Shown: positions 42,904 to 52,773, counted from the first letter of the stretch. The stretch: DNA of 64,000 bases from Leptospira sp. B5-022 (GCF_000347035.1 NZ_ANIJ01000018.1:186001-250000), one strand, 5' to 3'. Program-made: numbers and translations. The notes: generated by a model from the letters alone, not told the origin.

Positions 42904-43875
42904 TTGATAAAACGAAACGGTCTGGGCCATTCCTTGAAATTTCGGATCTACTATCTTCTGATATTCGCATTGTTGCATTGTAATTCTTATTTCGAATCCA
43001 TTTTAGATCCGACCGAATTAAGAATGCCTGCGGATGGTAAATCGGTTGCCGTTTTAAAAATTTCGAATCCAATCTTCGGGGCAGAGGACCATTTTCTTTT
43101 GGAAGAGATAGATCCTAATGTACTCAAACTTCTCTCGAACGAAAAAAACAAAAATGAAGACGTCTTACGTGTGCAAGCGGGGAATGTCCCTGCAAATATT
43201 ATGATCCGAACTAAAAAGGGTAAAACAGTTCAGATTTCCTTGTTCAGCCGAGATGGGGACTTTGACCAGGATGGTTTTCCGGATTCGGCAGAGCTTAGGA
43301 CCGAATCAGATCGTCAGGCATTTCGGGACTGGTTTGTTAGGATCTCTTTATCCCAATATTTAAAGGAGAATTCCTCCTGGAATCTGAAGGAAAGGGATTG
43401 CAGCGGATTGATTCGTTTCGCATATAAGGAGTCTTTAAAGGCTCATACTCAAGACTGGCAGGCAAGGACCGGGATCTTATTGGATAAAAATTTACCGGAT
43501 GTCCGGGAATTTCAGTACCCGGATATACCCTATATTGGTAAAAATTTATTTCGGATCGGAGAGGGCAAATTCGGAGAATTTGCAGACGCGGAAAGTTTGG
43601 AAAAGTTCCATACTTCTTTTGTTTCCAAAGAGTTGGAGTCGGGACTAGCGGGAGATATTCTCTTTTTCAGATCGGATCGTGGGGTCGGAACCAATTTCCA
43701 TTCTATGATCTTGGTAGAAGGAGAAAGTAAAAATCCCCAGCTTTTATATCATACAGGTTCGGATCGAGGGATCAAATTGATCCGAGCAAAAGAATTGGAA
43801 AGAAGTGTGTTGTTTTCCCCGGAAAAGAATAACCGAAATTTTCTCGGGGTATATAGATTTCGGATTTTAGAATAG
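42904..43875 (+). CDS. DUF1175 (YfaT-like) NlpC/P60-type protein
   Basis: 323 residues, an exported protein; hydrophobic N-terminus ([12 protein letters not shown]) may be a lipid-modified or signal sequence. The frame opens with TTG at 42904; another in-frame TTG at 42934 lies right before the hydrophobic part. The region [20 protein letters not shown] has the Asp-Cys-Ser-Gly of cysteine NlpC/P60-like folds, followed much later by THE conserved His in NFHSMIL. This matches DUF1175, the YfaT component of the E. coli alpha-2-macroglobulin locus. N-terminal part ([14 protein letters not shown]) looks Ig-like. First gene of the operon, 10 bases before the macroglobulin. Confidence 0.8.
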   Translation: MIKRNGLGHSLKFRIYYLLIFALLHCNSYFESILDPTELRMPADGKSVAVLKISNPIFGAEDHFLLEEIDPNVLKLLSNEKNKNEDVLRVQAGNVPANIMIRTKKGKTVQISLFSRDGDFDQDGFPDSAELRTESDRQAFRDWFVRISLSQYLKENSSWNLKERDCSGLIRFAYKESLKAHTQDWQARTGILLDKNLPDVREFQYPDIPYIGKNLFRIGEGKFGEFADAESLEKFHTSFVSKELESGLAGDILFFRSDRGVGTNFHSMILVEGESKNPQLLYHTGSDRGIKLIRAKELERSVLFSPEKNNRNFLGVYRFRILE

Positions 43876-43885
43876 GAATTTCAGA

Positions 43886-46800
43886 ATGAGAACTCGTGTA
43901 TCGGATCGTAAAAAGATAATATTCTCTTTTCTTGCAATTTTGATCTCTGCATTAGGATTATTTTATGTGAAACCGAATTTGTTCGGTTCCGCCGCTTTTT
44001 ATCTAGGAACGGACAGAAGTTTCGGCTCCGGTGAAAATGCGTATGTAAATCTGGAAGGAAATGGAACCGTAAATTACGAATTCAGAGTGTATAAGATTGC
44101 GGATCCGAAAGCCTTTCTGACCAAAAAAGTAAAAGAAAGATTGGTCCAAGAGAATAATGACGGAGCATTCGGAAATCCGATCGCACTTTTTACAAGGACC
44201 TTGGATAAATTCAGGAACGATTTCCGTAAAGTTGCCAGAAAGGAATTCAATTCCAATACAAGATCCGAGCTGAAAAAAACATTAGGGATCGATTATGAAC
44301 AACCTACCGAACAAAAACCTCTAGCGATCCCTGCTATTCTAAAAGACCAAGAATTGGTCGCTACCTTCTCGATTCCGACCGTTACTTCCTTTTGGGCATA
44401 TCGCCGGATACCGGTTCCAATCCGAGATAACGGTGTTTATCTTGTAGAAGGAGTTTCCGGATCTCAGTTGGCTTATACAATTCTGATCAAATCGGGCTTA
44501 AACTTTTTAGTTAAACAATCGGATTCGGAGACATTCGTTTATGTGGGCCGCAAAGATAGCGGGGAACCTGTTTCCGATGTGGATCTCACTCTTTTTAATT
44601 TGGAGAATGGCCAGGCATTCCAAACTGGAAAAACAAGTTCTGATGGAACGTATTTTTATAAAGGAAGAAGTCCCGTAAAAGGACTAGTCCTTGCTCATAA
44701 AAATGGAGAATATTCGGTATCCGATCCTGAATTTTACTCCAGTTCCTTTTATGGAGAAGGCGGGCCGAGAGCTTATATTTATACGGATCGTCCGGTGTAT
44801 AGACCGGGAGATACGGTTTATTTCAAGGGAATTGTCCGGAATTTCTCCCAAGACGATTATAGGACTATTTCCGGTGCAGGCGTGATTTCTATTGCCAGTG
44901 AGCAGGGAGAAACTTCTATCCCAAGCGTTCCGATCAATATCTCCGGAGATAACGGGACTTTTTCGGGAGAATTCATTGTCCCTGAATCGGGGAATACTAC
45001 TCTCGGAAATTATTCTCTTATATTAAATTTTCGTGATAAAACTTTTCAAACCGAATTTGCGGTAGAAGCGTATAAAAAACCTACCTTCCTTGTATCCGTA
45101 TCCGTTCCTAAATCCAATTATTTACAAAGGGAAGAAGTAAACGCCCTTGTAAAAGCCAGATATTATTACGGCCAACCGGTTGCAGGACAAGAGGTTGCGT
45201 ATAGAGTATTCCGCAGACCTAAATTCGATTATTCTCCTGTGGGAACGATCAACTTCGATGCTTCTTCCGATTATTTAGAACAATCGGGACAAAGTGATAA
45301 ACAAGAATTGGTCTTGGATGGAAAAGGAAAGTTAGATTCCAAAGGACAATATTCTATCAGCTTTAAACCGGATAAATCGGATGCGGATTCCGTTTATACG
45401 ATTATCGCTTCCGTTCAGTCCGAGGATATGACCTTGGATGGATCTGCTTCTTTCTCCGTGAATCGAAGCGCTTTCTTTGTTCGGATCTCTAAGGATAATT
45501 CAGTATACGAACCTGGAAAAGAAGCTAAACTAACGGTAAGTTTGATCGCCTACGATAAAACTTTAAGCGAAGCAGAACGCCAGAAGATGGTGGGAAATCG
45601 AAATGTGGATCTTATCCTTTATAATCGGGACATCCAATTCGTAAGAGAAGCAAATCGTTCTAAAATTTCCTCCTTGTCCGTAATGACTTCCGCTTCGGGT
45701 GTCGGGACGGCTTCTTTTACAATTCCTAAAAGAGGACAATTCGTTTTGGTCGCAGAGACCAAAGATCCGAATGGGAATTTGACTAAGTCCGAAACATTCT
45801 TTTGGGCTTCTTCCGTTTCCGACTCTATCGAAATTCCTTTCAAGGATATCACTCTCAAGCCTGGTAAGGATATTTATTCCGTGGGAGATACTGCGGAAAT
45901 CCTGGTTTTAAGTCCAGTTTCCAACGGACATATGGTTTTGACCTTAGAAGGAAATCGTATCTTCAAAAAAGAAGTGGTGAAGATGAAAGGGAACGCTTTA
46001 AAATATGCGGTCCCGATCACTGCAGAGATGAGCCCGAACTTTACATTATCTGCGGTTCAGTTTTCCGGAAACGATGTTTATAAAAGCCAAGTAAGAGTGG
46101 TCGCTCCTCCCGAGCAGAAGTTCCTGAAAGTGGGGCTGGAACCCGGACGTAAGGTATATCGTCCTGGTGATAAAGCGGAGATCCGTCTGAAAACCACAGG
46201 CCTCGGAGGCAACGGAGTTTCTGCTGAGGTTTCTCTCGCGATCGTAGACGAGGCGATCTATCAGATCAAAGAGGAGAAGACCCCAAATATAGGGACCTTC
46301 TTCTATCATCCAAGAAGAAATAACGTGCAGACAACGTTGGCATCCGCATATAAGTTTTTCGGATATTCGGAAAATAAAAGATTAAAACTGGCCTTGGGTA
46401 AAAAAGGGGAATCGGTTTATTCCGCAATGAAAAACGAGGACCAAGCACGGGATCGCTTTAAAGATACGAGTTATTGGAATGCAAAAGTAAAAACCGGACC
46501 GGATGGAACTGCGACAGTTAGTTTTAATCTTCCGGATAACTTGACTTCTTGGAGGGTGACTGCGATTGCGATCACTCCTGATACGAAAGTAGGAAAAGGC
46601 CAAACCAGTTTTGTTACTAAAAAAGATCTGATGATCTTAGGTGGAATGCCAAGATTCATCATCAAAGGAGAAACCCAAAAAGTTTCTGCTACGATTTCCA
46701 ACCAATCTCCAAGTAAACTTCCAATCAAAGTTACTATAAAAGCGGAAGGTGCAAAAATTTTAGGGAACTCCGAAACTACGATCCATTTGGAGCCTGGTCA

Positions 46801-48502
46801 AAACCAATCTTTACATTTCGATGTGCAAACTCTTGCGGACCCTAAGATCAAATCCGCAAAGATCAGTATTCTCGCTGCAGGATCCGGTTACCAAGATCTA
46901 CTAAAATCCGAGATCCCACTCAAGACTTGGGGATTGCCTAAAACGATTTCGGATAGTTTAGGAATGGAAGAAGGAGAACATTCAGGAGTTCTAAACTTAG
47001 AGGCACCTAAGGAATTAGGAGATCCTCGTTTGGAGGTCCGACTCAGTCCCGCTTCCTTACCTGCTTTAAGACAATCCTTAGATTATCTTGCCGATTACCC
47101 TTATGGTTGTGTAGAACAAACCATGAGCAGATTCTACCCTCTATTATCCGCTCAGAAAGCCGGCTTCATCAATGAAAGGCTTAGGAAAGAACTTCCTAAG
47201 ATGATAGATGTCGGATTAAAAAGAGTGTCGGAACTCCAACGCACAGATGGAGGATTTGGTTGGTTTGAAGGTGGGGTAGAAAGTGATGTTCTGATGTCCG
47301 CTTATGTTTACAGAGGATTGGCGGTTAGCCAGAAAAACGGTGCCAAGGTTTCTGCTCCGGTATTGAATAGAGCGAGAGCTTATTTGTACGATGTTTTGGG
47401 CAAAGGCGATCTTTCTCCGAATGCAAAAGCATATATAATTTTCTCCTTAAGTGAAGGAGGAAATGTTGAAGATTCTATCGTGGATGGTTTGGTGAAGTCT
47501 TCCGCCAAACTAAATCAATACGGACAGGCTTTACTTTCATTAATATTAGCTAATAAAGGTAAAAAGGCGGAAGCCTCTACCTGGTTCAAAAAAGGAGTGG
47601 AGTCGAGCGGATTCGGTAAAAAACCGTTCTTTAAACTCACTTCTTACGGTAAAAACCCTCGTTGGGAAGAAGATAGGATAGAAACAATCTCCACATTATT
47701 GAGTGCAGGAGTTCGCCTCGGAGAAGATAAGGTCATTCTTGCCAATATTGCTTCTTCTCTTTTATCCAATCGTATCGAGTTAGCTTGGAATAATTCAAGA
47801 GATACTTCGGCGGCTGTATTGGCATTGTCCGAATTTTTAGTCTCTATCCGTGAGTCAGAAACTCCTGCAAATGTGGAGGTTGTCTTGAACGGAACCAGTT
47901 TGAAAACTGTTACTCTTCCTCCGAACTCGGAGCAAGGAGAATTGTATAAGATCCCGATCCCTTCCGAGTTGATCCGTTCCGGACCGAACAAGGTGGAAGT
48001 TTTGAAGAAGGACGGGCCCGTTCTTTATGCGACTGCTTCCTTGTATTACACGGATCGAAGTAAAAAGATCCAAGCTTACACCAATGGTATCAAGGTAAAG
48101 CGCACCTATTATAAATTAAAAGTGGATTCGAACGATATCACTCCTGTGGAATCCAAAACGTTTCAACCGGGAGATCTGGTAATGGTAGAAGTTTCGGTCC
48201 AGAAAGAAGGCGACGCGGATTCTTACTTCCAAGTTGAAGATTCTCTATTGCCTGGATTCTCATTTTTACAAAGAGATGCGGAGTATTATGCGGGCGATCT
48301 CAAGATGGAATATCTAAGTCGCCAAGTTTATGACGATAAAGCCGTGTTCTTTGTCGGAGGTCCTACAAAAGAATTTAAGGTCCGATACTTTATTAGAGCA
48401 GAAGTAGGCGGGAAGTATAAGGTGATACCAGCCAGAGCGTCCTTAATGTATTATTCGGAAGTAACAGGAGCGAGTTCAGACGATGAAATTAATGTTCAAT
48501 AA
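43886..48502 (+). CDS. Bacterial alpha-2-macroglobulin, thioester type
   Basis: A 1538-residue envelope protein that traps proteases: it has an N-terminal membrane anchor (IIFSFLAILISALGLFYV), then macroglobulin-like domains (AYIYTDRPVYRPGDTVYFKG, FAVEAYKKPTFLVSVSVPKS) with bait-type region, an SLAIVDEAIY motif and the A2M core. The thioester motif YPYGCVEQTMS is intact, with the Cys at about residue 1075 and Gln at 1078, so a covalent trap is likely. An AGGAAT ribosome site precedes the ATG. Neighbours are the DUF1175, DUF2135, transpeptidase-like and DUF2138-like genes, i.e. the yfa/mag-type locus, though studied members of that locus lack the thioester. Confidence 0.93.
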   Translation: MRTRVSDRKKIIFSFLAILISALGLFYVKPNLFGSAAFYLGTDRSFGSGENAYVNLEGNGTVNYEFRVYKIADPKAFLTKKVKERLVQENNDGAFGNPIALFTRTLDKFRNDFRKVARKEFNSNTRSELKKTLGIDYEQPTEQKPLAIPAILKDQELVATFSIPTVTSFWAYRRIPVPIRDNGVYLVEGVSGSQLAYTILIKSGLNFLVKQSDSETFVYVGRKDSGEPVSDVDLTLFNLENGQAFQTGKTSSDGTYFYKGRSPVKGLVLAHKNGEYSVSDPEFYSSSFYGEGGPRAYIYTDRPVYRPGDTVYFKGIVRNFSQDDYRTISGAGVISIASEQGETSIPSVPINISGDNGTFSGEFIVPESGNTTLGNYSLILNFRDKTFQTEFAVEAYKKPTFLVSVSVPKSNYLQREEVNALVKARYYYGQPVAGQEVAYRVFRRPKFDYSPVGTINFDASSDYLEQSGQSDKQELVLDGKGKLDSKGQYSISFKPDKSDADSVYTIIASVQSEDMTLDGSASFSVNRSAFFVRISKDNSVYEPGKEAKLTVSLIAYDKTLSEAERQKMVGNRNVDLILYNRDIQFVREANRSKISSLSVMTSASGVGTASFTIPKRGQFVLVAETKDPNGNLTKSETFFWASSVSDSIEIPFKDITLKPGKDIYSVGDTAEILVLSPVSNGHMVLTLEGNRIFKKEVVKMKGNALKYAVPITAEMSPNFTLSAVQFSGNDVYKSQVRVVAPPEQKFLKVGLEPGRKVYRPGDKAEIRLKTTGLGGNGVSAEVSLAIVDEAIYQIKEEKTPNIGTFFYHPRRNNVQTTLASAYKFFGYSENKRLKLALGKKGESVYSAMKNEDQARDRFKDTSYWNAKVKTGPDGTATVSFNLPDNLTSWRVTAIAITPDTKVGKGQTSFVTKKDLMILGGMPRFIIKGETQKVSATISNQSPSKLPIKVTIKAEGAKILGNSETTIHLEPGQNQSLHFDVQTLADPKIKSAKISILAAGSGYQDLLKSEIPLKTWGLPKTISDSLGMEEGEHSGVLNLEAPKELGDPRLEVRLSPASLPALRQSLDYLADYPYGCVEQTMSRFYPLLSAQKAGFINERLRKELPKMIDVGLKRVSELQRTDGGFGWFEGGVESDVLMSAYVYRGLAVSQKNGAKVSAPVLNRARAYLYDVLGKGDLSPNAKAYIIFSLSEGGNVEDSIVDGLVKSSAKLNQYGQALLSLILANKGKKAEASTWFKKGVESSGFGKKPFFKLTSYGKNPRWEEDRIETISTLLSAGVRLGEDKVILANIASSLLSNRIELAWNNSRDTSAAVLALSEFLVSIRESETPANVEVVLNGTSLKTVTLPPNSEQGELYKIPIPSELIRSGPNKVEVLKKDGPVLYATASLYYTDRSKKIQAYTNGIKVKRTYYKLKVDSNDITPVESKTFQPGDLVMVEVSVQKEGDADSYFQVEDSLLPGFSFLQRDAEYYAGDLKMEYLSRQVYDDKAVFFVGGPTKEFKVRYFIRAEVGGKYKVIPARASLMYYSEVTGASSDDEINVQ

Positions 48503-49154
48503 TCTACTTTTAAGCGCTCTTTTACTTTTCGGATCCGCTACATTTGCGCAGACCGTGACGATAGATTCTCCTCACGGTGGATTCACGACGGAACGGATCC
48601 AAAATGTTTCCGGTTCCGTTAGCGGAAATCTGGAAAAGGCGACTATCGTGATCAACGGAATTCCTCAGTCGATCCGTTTACACGGGGGGAAATTTTCCTT
48701 AAGTACTGTGGTTGCTCCGGGAACAAATCTGATTGAAGTCAAAGCAGGCAATGCAAGCGATCGAGTTTCCTTTTTCGCAGCCGTTCCACCTAGAGATATC
48801 AAAGTTGTCCTTACCTGGGACACTGCGACAGATGTAGACCTTTGGGTTCTAGATCCTACCGGTGAAAAATGTTTTTATGCAAATCGCTCCACCAAGTCCG
48901 GGGGAAATTTGGATGTGGACGTAGTGGATGGATATGGGCCGGAAACCTTTACCATGTCCAAGGCGCTACCGGGGAATTATTCCGTTCAAGTTCAGTACTA
49001 TGGTTCTTATGATAAGCCGGTAACAAGAGTCAATGTATACGTCGTTCTAAACGAAGGAAAGCCGAACGAAAAAAGAAAACAATTCCAGTTCGTGATGACC
49101 CGTTCCCAACAAGTGTACCATATTGCGAATTTTGAGATAGATCCGGAATCTTAA
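48483..49154 (+). CDS. DUF2135 (YfaP-like) exported protein, copy 1
   Basis: 223 residues with a signal peptide (LLLSALLLFGSATFAQ). The DUF2135 core is PPRDIKVVLTWDTATDVDLW, then DPTGEKCFYANRSTKSGG, SKALPGNYSVQVQYYG and YVVLNEGKPNEKRKQFQF. The N-terminal domain (SPHGGFTTERIQNVSGSVSG) is an Ig/FN3-like strand domain. The DLW/DPTGE positions are those of the YfaP component of the alpha-2-macroglobulin locus; its job there is unknown. Start overlaps the macroglobulin stop by 20 bp (AGGAG lies 12 bases upstream). Confidence 0.85.
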   Translation: MKLMFNNLLLSALLLFGSATFAQTVTIDSPHGGFTTERIQNVSGSVSGNLEKATIVINGIPQSIRLHGGKFSLSTVVAPGTNLIEVKAGNASDRVSFFAAVPPRDIKVVLTWDTATDVDLWVLDPTGEKCFYANRSTKSGGNLDVDVVDGYGPETFTMSKALPGNYSVQVQYYGSYDKPVTRVNVYVVLNEGKPNEKRKQFQFVMTRSQQVYHIANFEIDPES

Positions 49155-49155
49155 G

Positions 49156-49872
49156 ATGCTATTTTTCGATCGGAATAGTTCTTATGGAAAATCGAGCAGA
49201 GGCCTCGGAACAAGTATCCTGGCTTCTCTCGTCTTTATATATTCTTTTTCCATAATGTATTTGGATGCGGAAACCGTTTCGATCGATTCTCCTCACGGAG
49301 GTTTTACTACGGAAAGGATCCAAAAAATTTCCGGAACCGTAACAGGGGCAAATCCTGAAAAAGTCACTGTCGTGATCAATGGGATCCCTCAGATGGTGCC
49401 ATTGTATGCAGGAAAATTTTCTTTTAGCACCGTGGCTTCTCCCGGAGACAATCTAGTGGAGGTTCGTGCGGGTAAGGCTTATGATAAGGTAAGCTTTTTT
49501 GCAAAGGTTCCTCCTCGAGATATCAAAGTGGTTTTGACCTGGGATACTGCGAGTTATACGGATCTTTGGGTAATCGATCCTACCGGAGAGAAGTGTTACT
49601 GGGCCCACACTTCCACCAAGTCGGGAGGTAATCTTGTATATGATGATGCTACTTTTGCACCTCAGACTTTTACCATGTCCAAGGCCTTGCCCGGCAATTA
49701 TGCAGTCCAAGCACAGTACTATGCTCCGTTTAACGCTCAGGTTACCAGAGCCAAAGTTTATGTAGTCCTTTATGAAGGGACTCCAAGAGAAAAAAGAAAA
49801 CAATACCAATTCACAATGACCAAGGCCCAGCAAGTCTATCATCTGGGTAATTTTGAGATAGAGCCGGATTGA
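49156..49872 (+). CDS. DUF2135 (YfaP-like) exported protein, copy 2
   Basis: 238 residues, a tandem paralogue of the preceding gene: the same blocks SPHGGFTTERIQKISG, VPPRDIKVVLTWDTAS and FTMSKALPGNYAVQAQYYA recur. It differs in a longer N-terminal hydrophilic head before its hydrophobic anchor (LASLVFIYSFSIMYLDAE) and in an Asn-free loop (YTDLWVIDPTGEKCYWAHT) where copy 1 has DVDLW. One base separates the two genes, so it arose by tandem duplication and diverged. Probably same location and complex as copy 1. Confidence 0.85.
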   Translation: MLFFDRNSSYGKSSRGLGTSILASLVFIYSFSIMYLDAETVSIDSPHGGFTTERIQKISGTVTGANPEKVTVVINGIPQMVPLYAGKFSFSTVASPGDNLVEVRAGKAYDKVSFFAKVPPRDIKVVLTWDTASYTDLWVIDPTGEKCYWAHTSTKSGGNLVYDDATFAPQTFTMSKALPGNYAVQAQYYAPFNAQVTRAKVYVVLYEGTPREKRKQYQFTMTKAQQVYHLGNFEIEPD

Positions 49873-49877
49873 CCAAA

Positions 49878-50972
49878 ATGTACAGGAAGGTATACTATAA
49901 AATCGAGATTTTGTCCGCTTTGTTCCTTCTTTATGGGGCAAGTCTCGAGGCGGCTCCTAAATTTTCTTATTCTCATTTAGATGAGGCCGTAAAAGAATTC
50001 GAATCTAAAAATTCCGCATCTTCGGTGGTATTGATGGAAATGGATTCCGGAAAAGTGGAATATATCTATAGACCGGAGATCGCTATTTCTAAAAAATTGC
50101 CTCCCGGTTCTTCGGTAAAAACCTTCTCCGCTTTAACGTTATTAAAGTATAAAGACAAACTCGGATTTTCTCCCGAAAAAAAGATCTTATGTAAGGGTAG
50201 ATTTTATCCTAAAGAAAATTTAACTCCCACTAAATCGGATCTAAACACATTTCATTTGCCTCAGGACGAAAATGGAAAAGAATATTTGAGATGTTCTTTG
50301 GCAAAAGGTCATGGAGAAATGGATCTGAGATCCGCTTTGGTGCAATCTTGTAACGTATATTTTCTAACGAGCGCCTCCTCGTATCCTGATCTGTTCTATT
50401 CGAAGTTGTACGAGGACTGGAGTTTAGGAAAATCCACAAGGTCCAGATTGGATCCTTATATAGAACCTTCTGATACAAATTTTATATCGATCAGTCCTCT
50501 CCGAAAAGTAGCTGCTTCTATCGGAGAAGGAGGGCTTCTCTTAAGTCCTTTAAAAATTTCACAGTTGTATTCTTCGATATGGAAAGAAGGACCGAGACTT
50601 TCCCCTTATTGGGGACAAGGAAAAGAACCTCTCCGATCCGAAGAAAATCCTTATGCGGGACAGGATTTGAGATGGATCACCTCCGTTCTATCAGAGGTCC
50701 CAAAATCCGGAACTTTAAAAGATTTGAATGTTCCTGAAAAAGGAAACTTGGAGATTCTGGGTGGCAAAACCGGGACTGGAACCAAATTTATGCATAAATA
50801 TGAGACGCATGGATGGACAGTATTATCTTTTCGTAAAGATCGAAAATCGTATGTGCTGACCGTTTTTGTGGAAAATGGGTCAGGAGGAAATCAAGCTAAA
50901 TATTTGGCTTCTATTCTTCTGGATAAGATCGATCCTAAAAGTAAAGATTCTGCAATAAAATCAGGTAGATAA
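49878..50972 (+). CDS. Transpeptidase-like protein of the macroglobulin operon
   Basis: 364 residues from the ATG at 49878; an in-frame TTG at 49869 overlaps the previous stop. N-terminal signal (ILSALFLLYGASLEA). All three serine-transpeptidase elements are present: SxxK in PPGSSVKTF (S78/K81), SxN in VQSCNVYF (157-159) and KTG in LGGKTGTGT (297-299). The IGEGGLLLSPLKISQLYSSI segment is also typical of PBP transpeptidases. It takes the place of YfaQ (DUF2300) in the E. coli locus, while the E. coli YfhM locus pairs its macroglobulin with PBP1C. Enzymatic role (cell-wall crosslink or carboxypeptidase) is inference. Confidence 0.78.
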   Translation: MYRKVYYKIEILSALFLLYGASLEAAPKFSYSHLDEAVKEFESKNSASSVVLMEMDSGKVEYIYRPEIAISKKLPPGSSVKTFSALTLLKYKDKLGFSPEKKILCKGRFYPKENLTPTKSDLNTFHLPQDENGKEYLRCSLAKGHGEMDLRSALVQSCNVYFLTSASSYPDLFYSKLYEDWSLGKSTRSRLDPYIEPSDTNFISISPLRKVAASIGEGGLLLSPLKISQLYSSIWKEGPRLSPYWGQGKEPLRSEENPYAGQDLRWITSVLSEVPKSGTLKDLNVPEKGNLEILGGKTGTGTKFMHKYETHGWTVLSFRKDRKSYVLTVFVENGSGGNQAKYLASILLDKIDPKSKDSAIKSGR

Positions 50973-50973
50973 A

Positions 50974-52773
50974 ATGAGAACTTGCATCCAAATTTTCAAA
51001 ACCAAAGTAATTCCTAAGATCAAGGGTCTTTTTTCTAAAGAATCATTGGAAACCTTTAAGACCGGATTTACGGAAAACGTATTGAAAGATCCTAAAGTAG
51101 GAGTTCCTACCGGAGCGGGCGTCTTGTTTTTAGCGATCGGCTTCTATCTTTCCTTTAAAGGGTATTCCATAGATTCGGCGATCAAAGATCCTGCTCTTCT
51201 CATTCCTAAAAAAGCAAACCTTCTAGTAGAAGTATACCGCCCGGAAGAATTTGTAGAAGATCTGGAAAAAACGAATTTAGGAAGAGAACTTTCCGAAGAT
51301 GGAACTTTTCAGAAAATTCTCACTGTACCTGAACTTAGAAAGATCAGCTCCGTTTTATATTTATTGGAAGCAAAAGCAGGAGTAATGACGAAACCGTCCA
51401 GATTAGCGGCTTTATTCGACGGACCAGTTGCCGTAGCTACTTTTCCAAAATCCAATTTTTTACTCGTGGGTAAGGCAAGTGCAAGTTCCAAATTGGGAGT
51501 GAGTCTGATCACAGGATTTAAAGGGGAAAAGATCGTAGTTAAAGAAACTCCTAAAGAGGAGAAACCGCAAACTCCTCCACAAACGGAAGAAGGATACTAT
51601 ACTCCAACCGGTTCTGAGACCACTCATTCTGCGGATGATTTTGCCGATCAATTCGCAGCGGGTTCCGAAAAATTCGGAAACTTAGAAGCGTTTAAATATG
51701 AATTCGGTTCCGGAAAAATTTTAGCGATCGTCCTTGGAGATTTTATTATACTCACCGATTCGGAAGATCTATTGGAAAAATCTTTAGACCTAGCTTCTTC
51801 CGTAAATAATGATTCTTTGGGTAATCAAAGAGGTTTCGATACTCTTCGAAAGGAAGCTTCTAAAAAAGAAAACAAGGTACTGTTCTTTGCAGGAACTGAT
51901 TCTTTAATCGCTCCGTTTCTAAAACCTTCCTTTGGGGATTCTGGAGCCGCTTTACTTTTAGGTTGGGAAACCGGAAAAAATCTAGAAGGAAAAGTTTATA
52001 AGATCGGTGGAGATAAAAACCAAGTAGTTAGTTCCGGTCCTGGGCTTTCCAAAGTAATCCCTCGAGAAACGAATTTAGTATTTTATTCGGAAGAATTAAA
52101 ACCGTCCGAAGTTTGGAAATCTTTAGAAACCATTAGTGGAGAATGGGAAGAACTCGGAGAAGGCTTAAATGCATTCGGTAAAAATGCGGGGATCCATGAA
52201 CAATACTTCGGCTCCGAAAAAGGAATCGCTTTCAGTTTTAACGGACTGGAATACAAGTCCGGAATGGTCTATCCAAGGTTCGGGATCTCTTTACCGGCTT
52301 CCGTTCCGGATGATAAACTTTTAAAAGCGATTTTCAAAGTGGGAAATCCGATCAAAGTTTCTTACCAAAATACAAACTTAGAATCTTACCCTTTGAGAAA
52401 AGGCGGCTTCTATACTCCTGCATCCTTGAAAGTGGGAAATTGGAAATATTTAGCTTCGGATAGAAAAAGTGCAGAAGAAACTGTTTCCTCCGGAAACGGG
52501 AATCGGCCTAACCAAGCAGATCTTTTCTCTTCCGGTCCTGCTAAAGAGTTAGCTTATTATCCTCATCATTTAGTGGTTCGTGTTCCAGGGATTTTGGAAG
52601 ATCTCAAAAGTTTTTATTTATACGGAGCGGAAGGTTCTCCTGAATATACATCCAAAACGATCGAAAGAGATGTGCAGCCTATTTTAGATAAACTGAAAGT
52701 TTTTGAAAGATTGGTAGTCTCATTCGGTTCCGGAAAAGAAGGAGAAGACTGGGGGAAATTGAAGATCTTTTAA
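50974..52773 (+). CDS. DUF2138 (YfaA-like) membrane protein
   Basis: 599 residues; the last gene of the macroglobulin operon. One membrane helix near the N-terminus (GVPTGAGVLFLAIGFYLSF, about 43-61), then a large exported region with DPALLIPKKANLLVEVYRPE, FDGPVAVATFPKSNFLLVGK, and repeated LPASVPDDKL-type and GVSFGSG segments; a Pro/Glu-rich loop (KEEKPQTPPQTEEGYYTPTG) interrupts it near residue 200. The position and layout are those of the YfaA component of the yfa locus, but the family call is by context and overall pattern only. One base after the transpeptidase-like gene. Confidence 0.65.
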   Translation: MRTCIQIFKTKVIPKIKGLFSKESLETFKTGFTENVLKDPKVGVPTGAGVLFLAIGFYLSFKGYSIDSAIKDPALLIPKKANLLVEVYRPEEFVEDLEKTNLGRELSEDGTFQKILTVPELRKISSVLYLLEAKAGVMTKPSRLAALFDGPVAVATFPKSNFLLVGKASASSKLGVSLITGFKGEKIVVKETPKEEKPQTPPQTEEGYYTPTGSETTHSADDFADQFAAGSEKFGNLEAFKYEFGSGKILAIVLGDFIILTDSEDLLEKSLDLASSVNNDSLGNQRGFDTLRKEASKKENKVLFFAGTDSLIAPFLKPSFGDSGAALLLGWETGKNLEGKVYKIGGDKNQVVSSGPGLSKVIPRETNLVFYSEELKPSEVWKSLETISGEWEELGEGLNAFGKNAGIHEQYFGSEKGIAFSFNGLEYKSGMVYPRFGISLPASVPDDKLLKAIFKVGNPIKVSYQNTNLESYPLRKGGFYTPASLKVGNWKYLASDRKSAEETVSSGNGNRPNQADLFSSGPAKELAYYPHHLVVRVPGILEDLKSFYLYGAEGSPEYTSKTIERDVQPILDKLKVFERLVVSFGSGKEGEDWGKLKIF

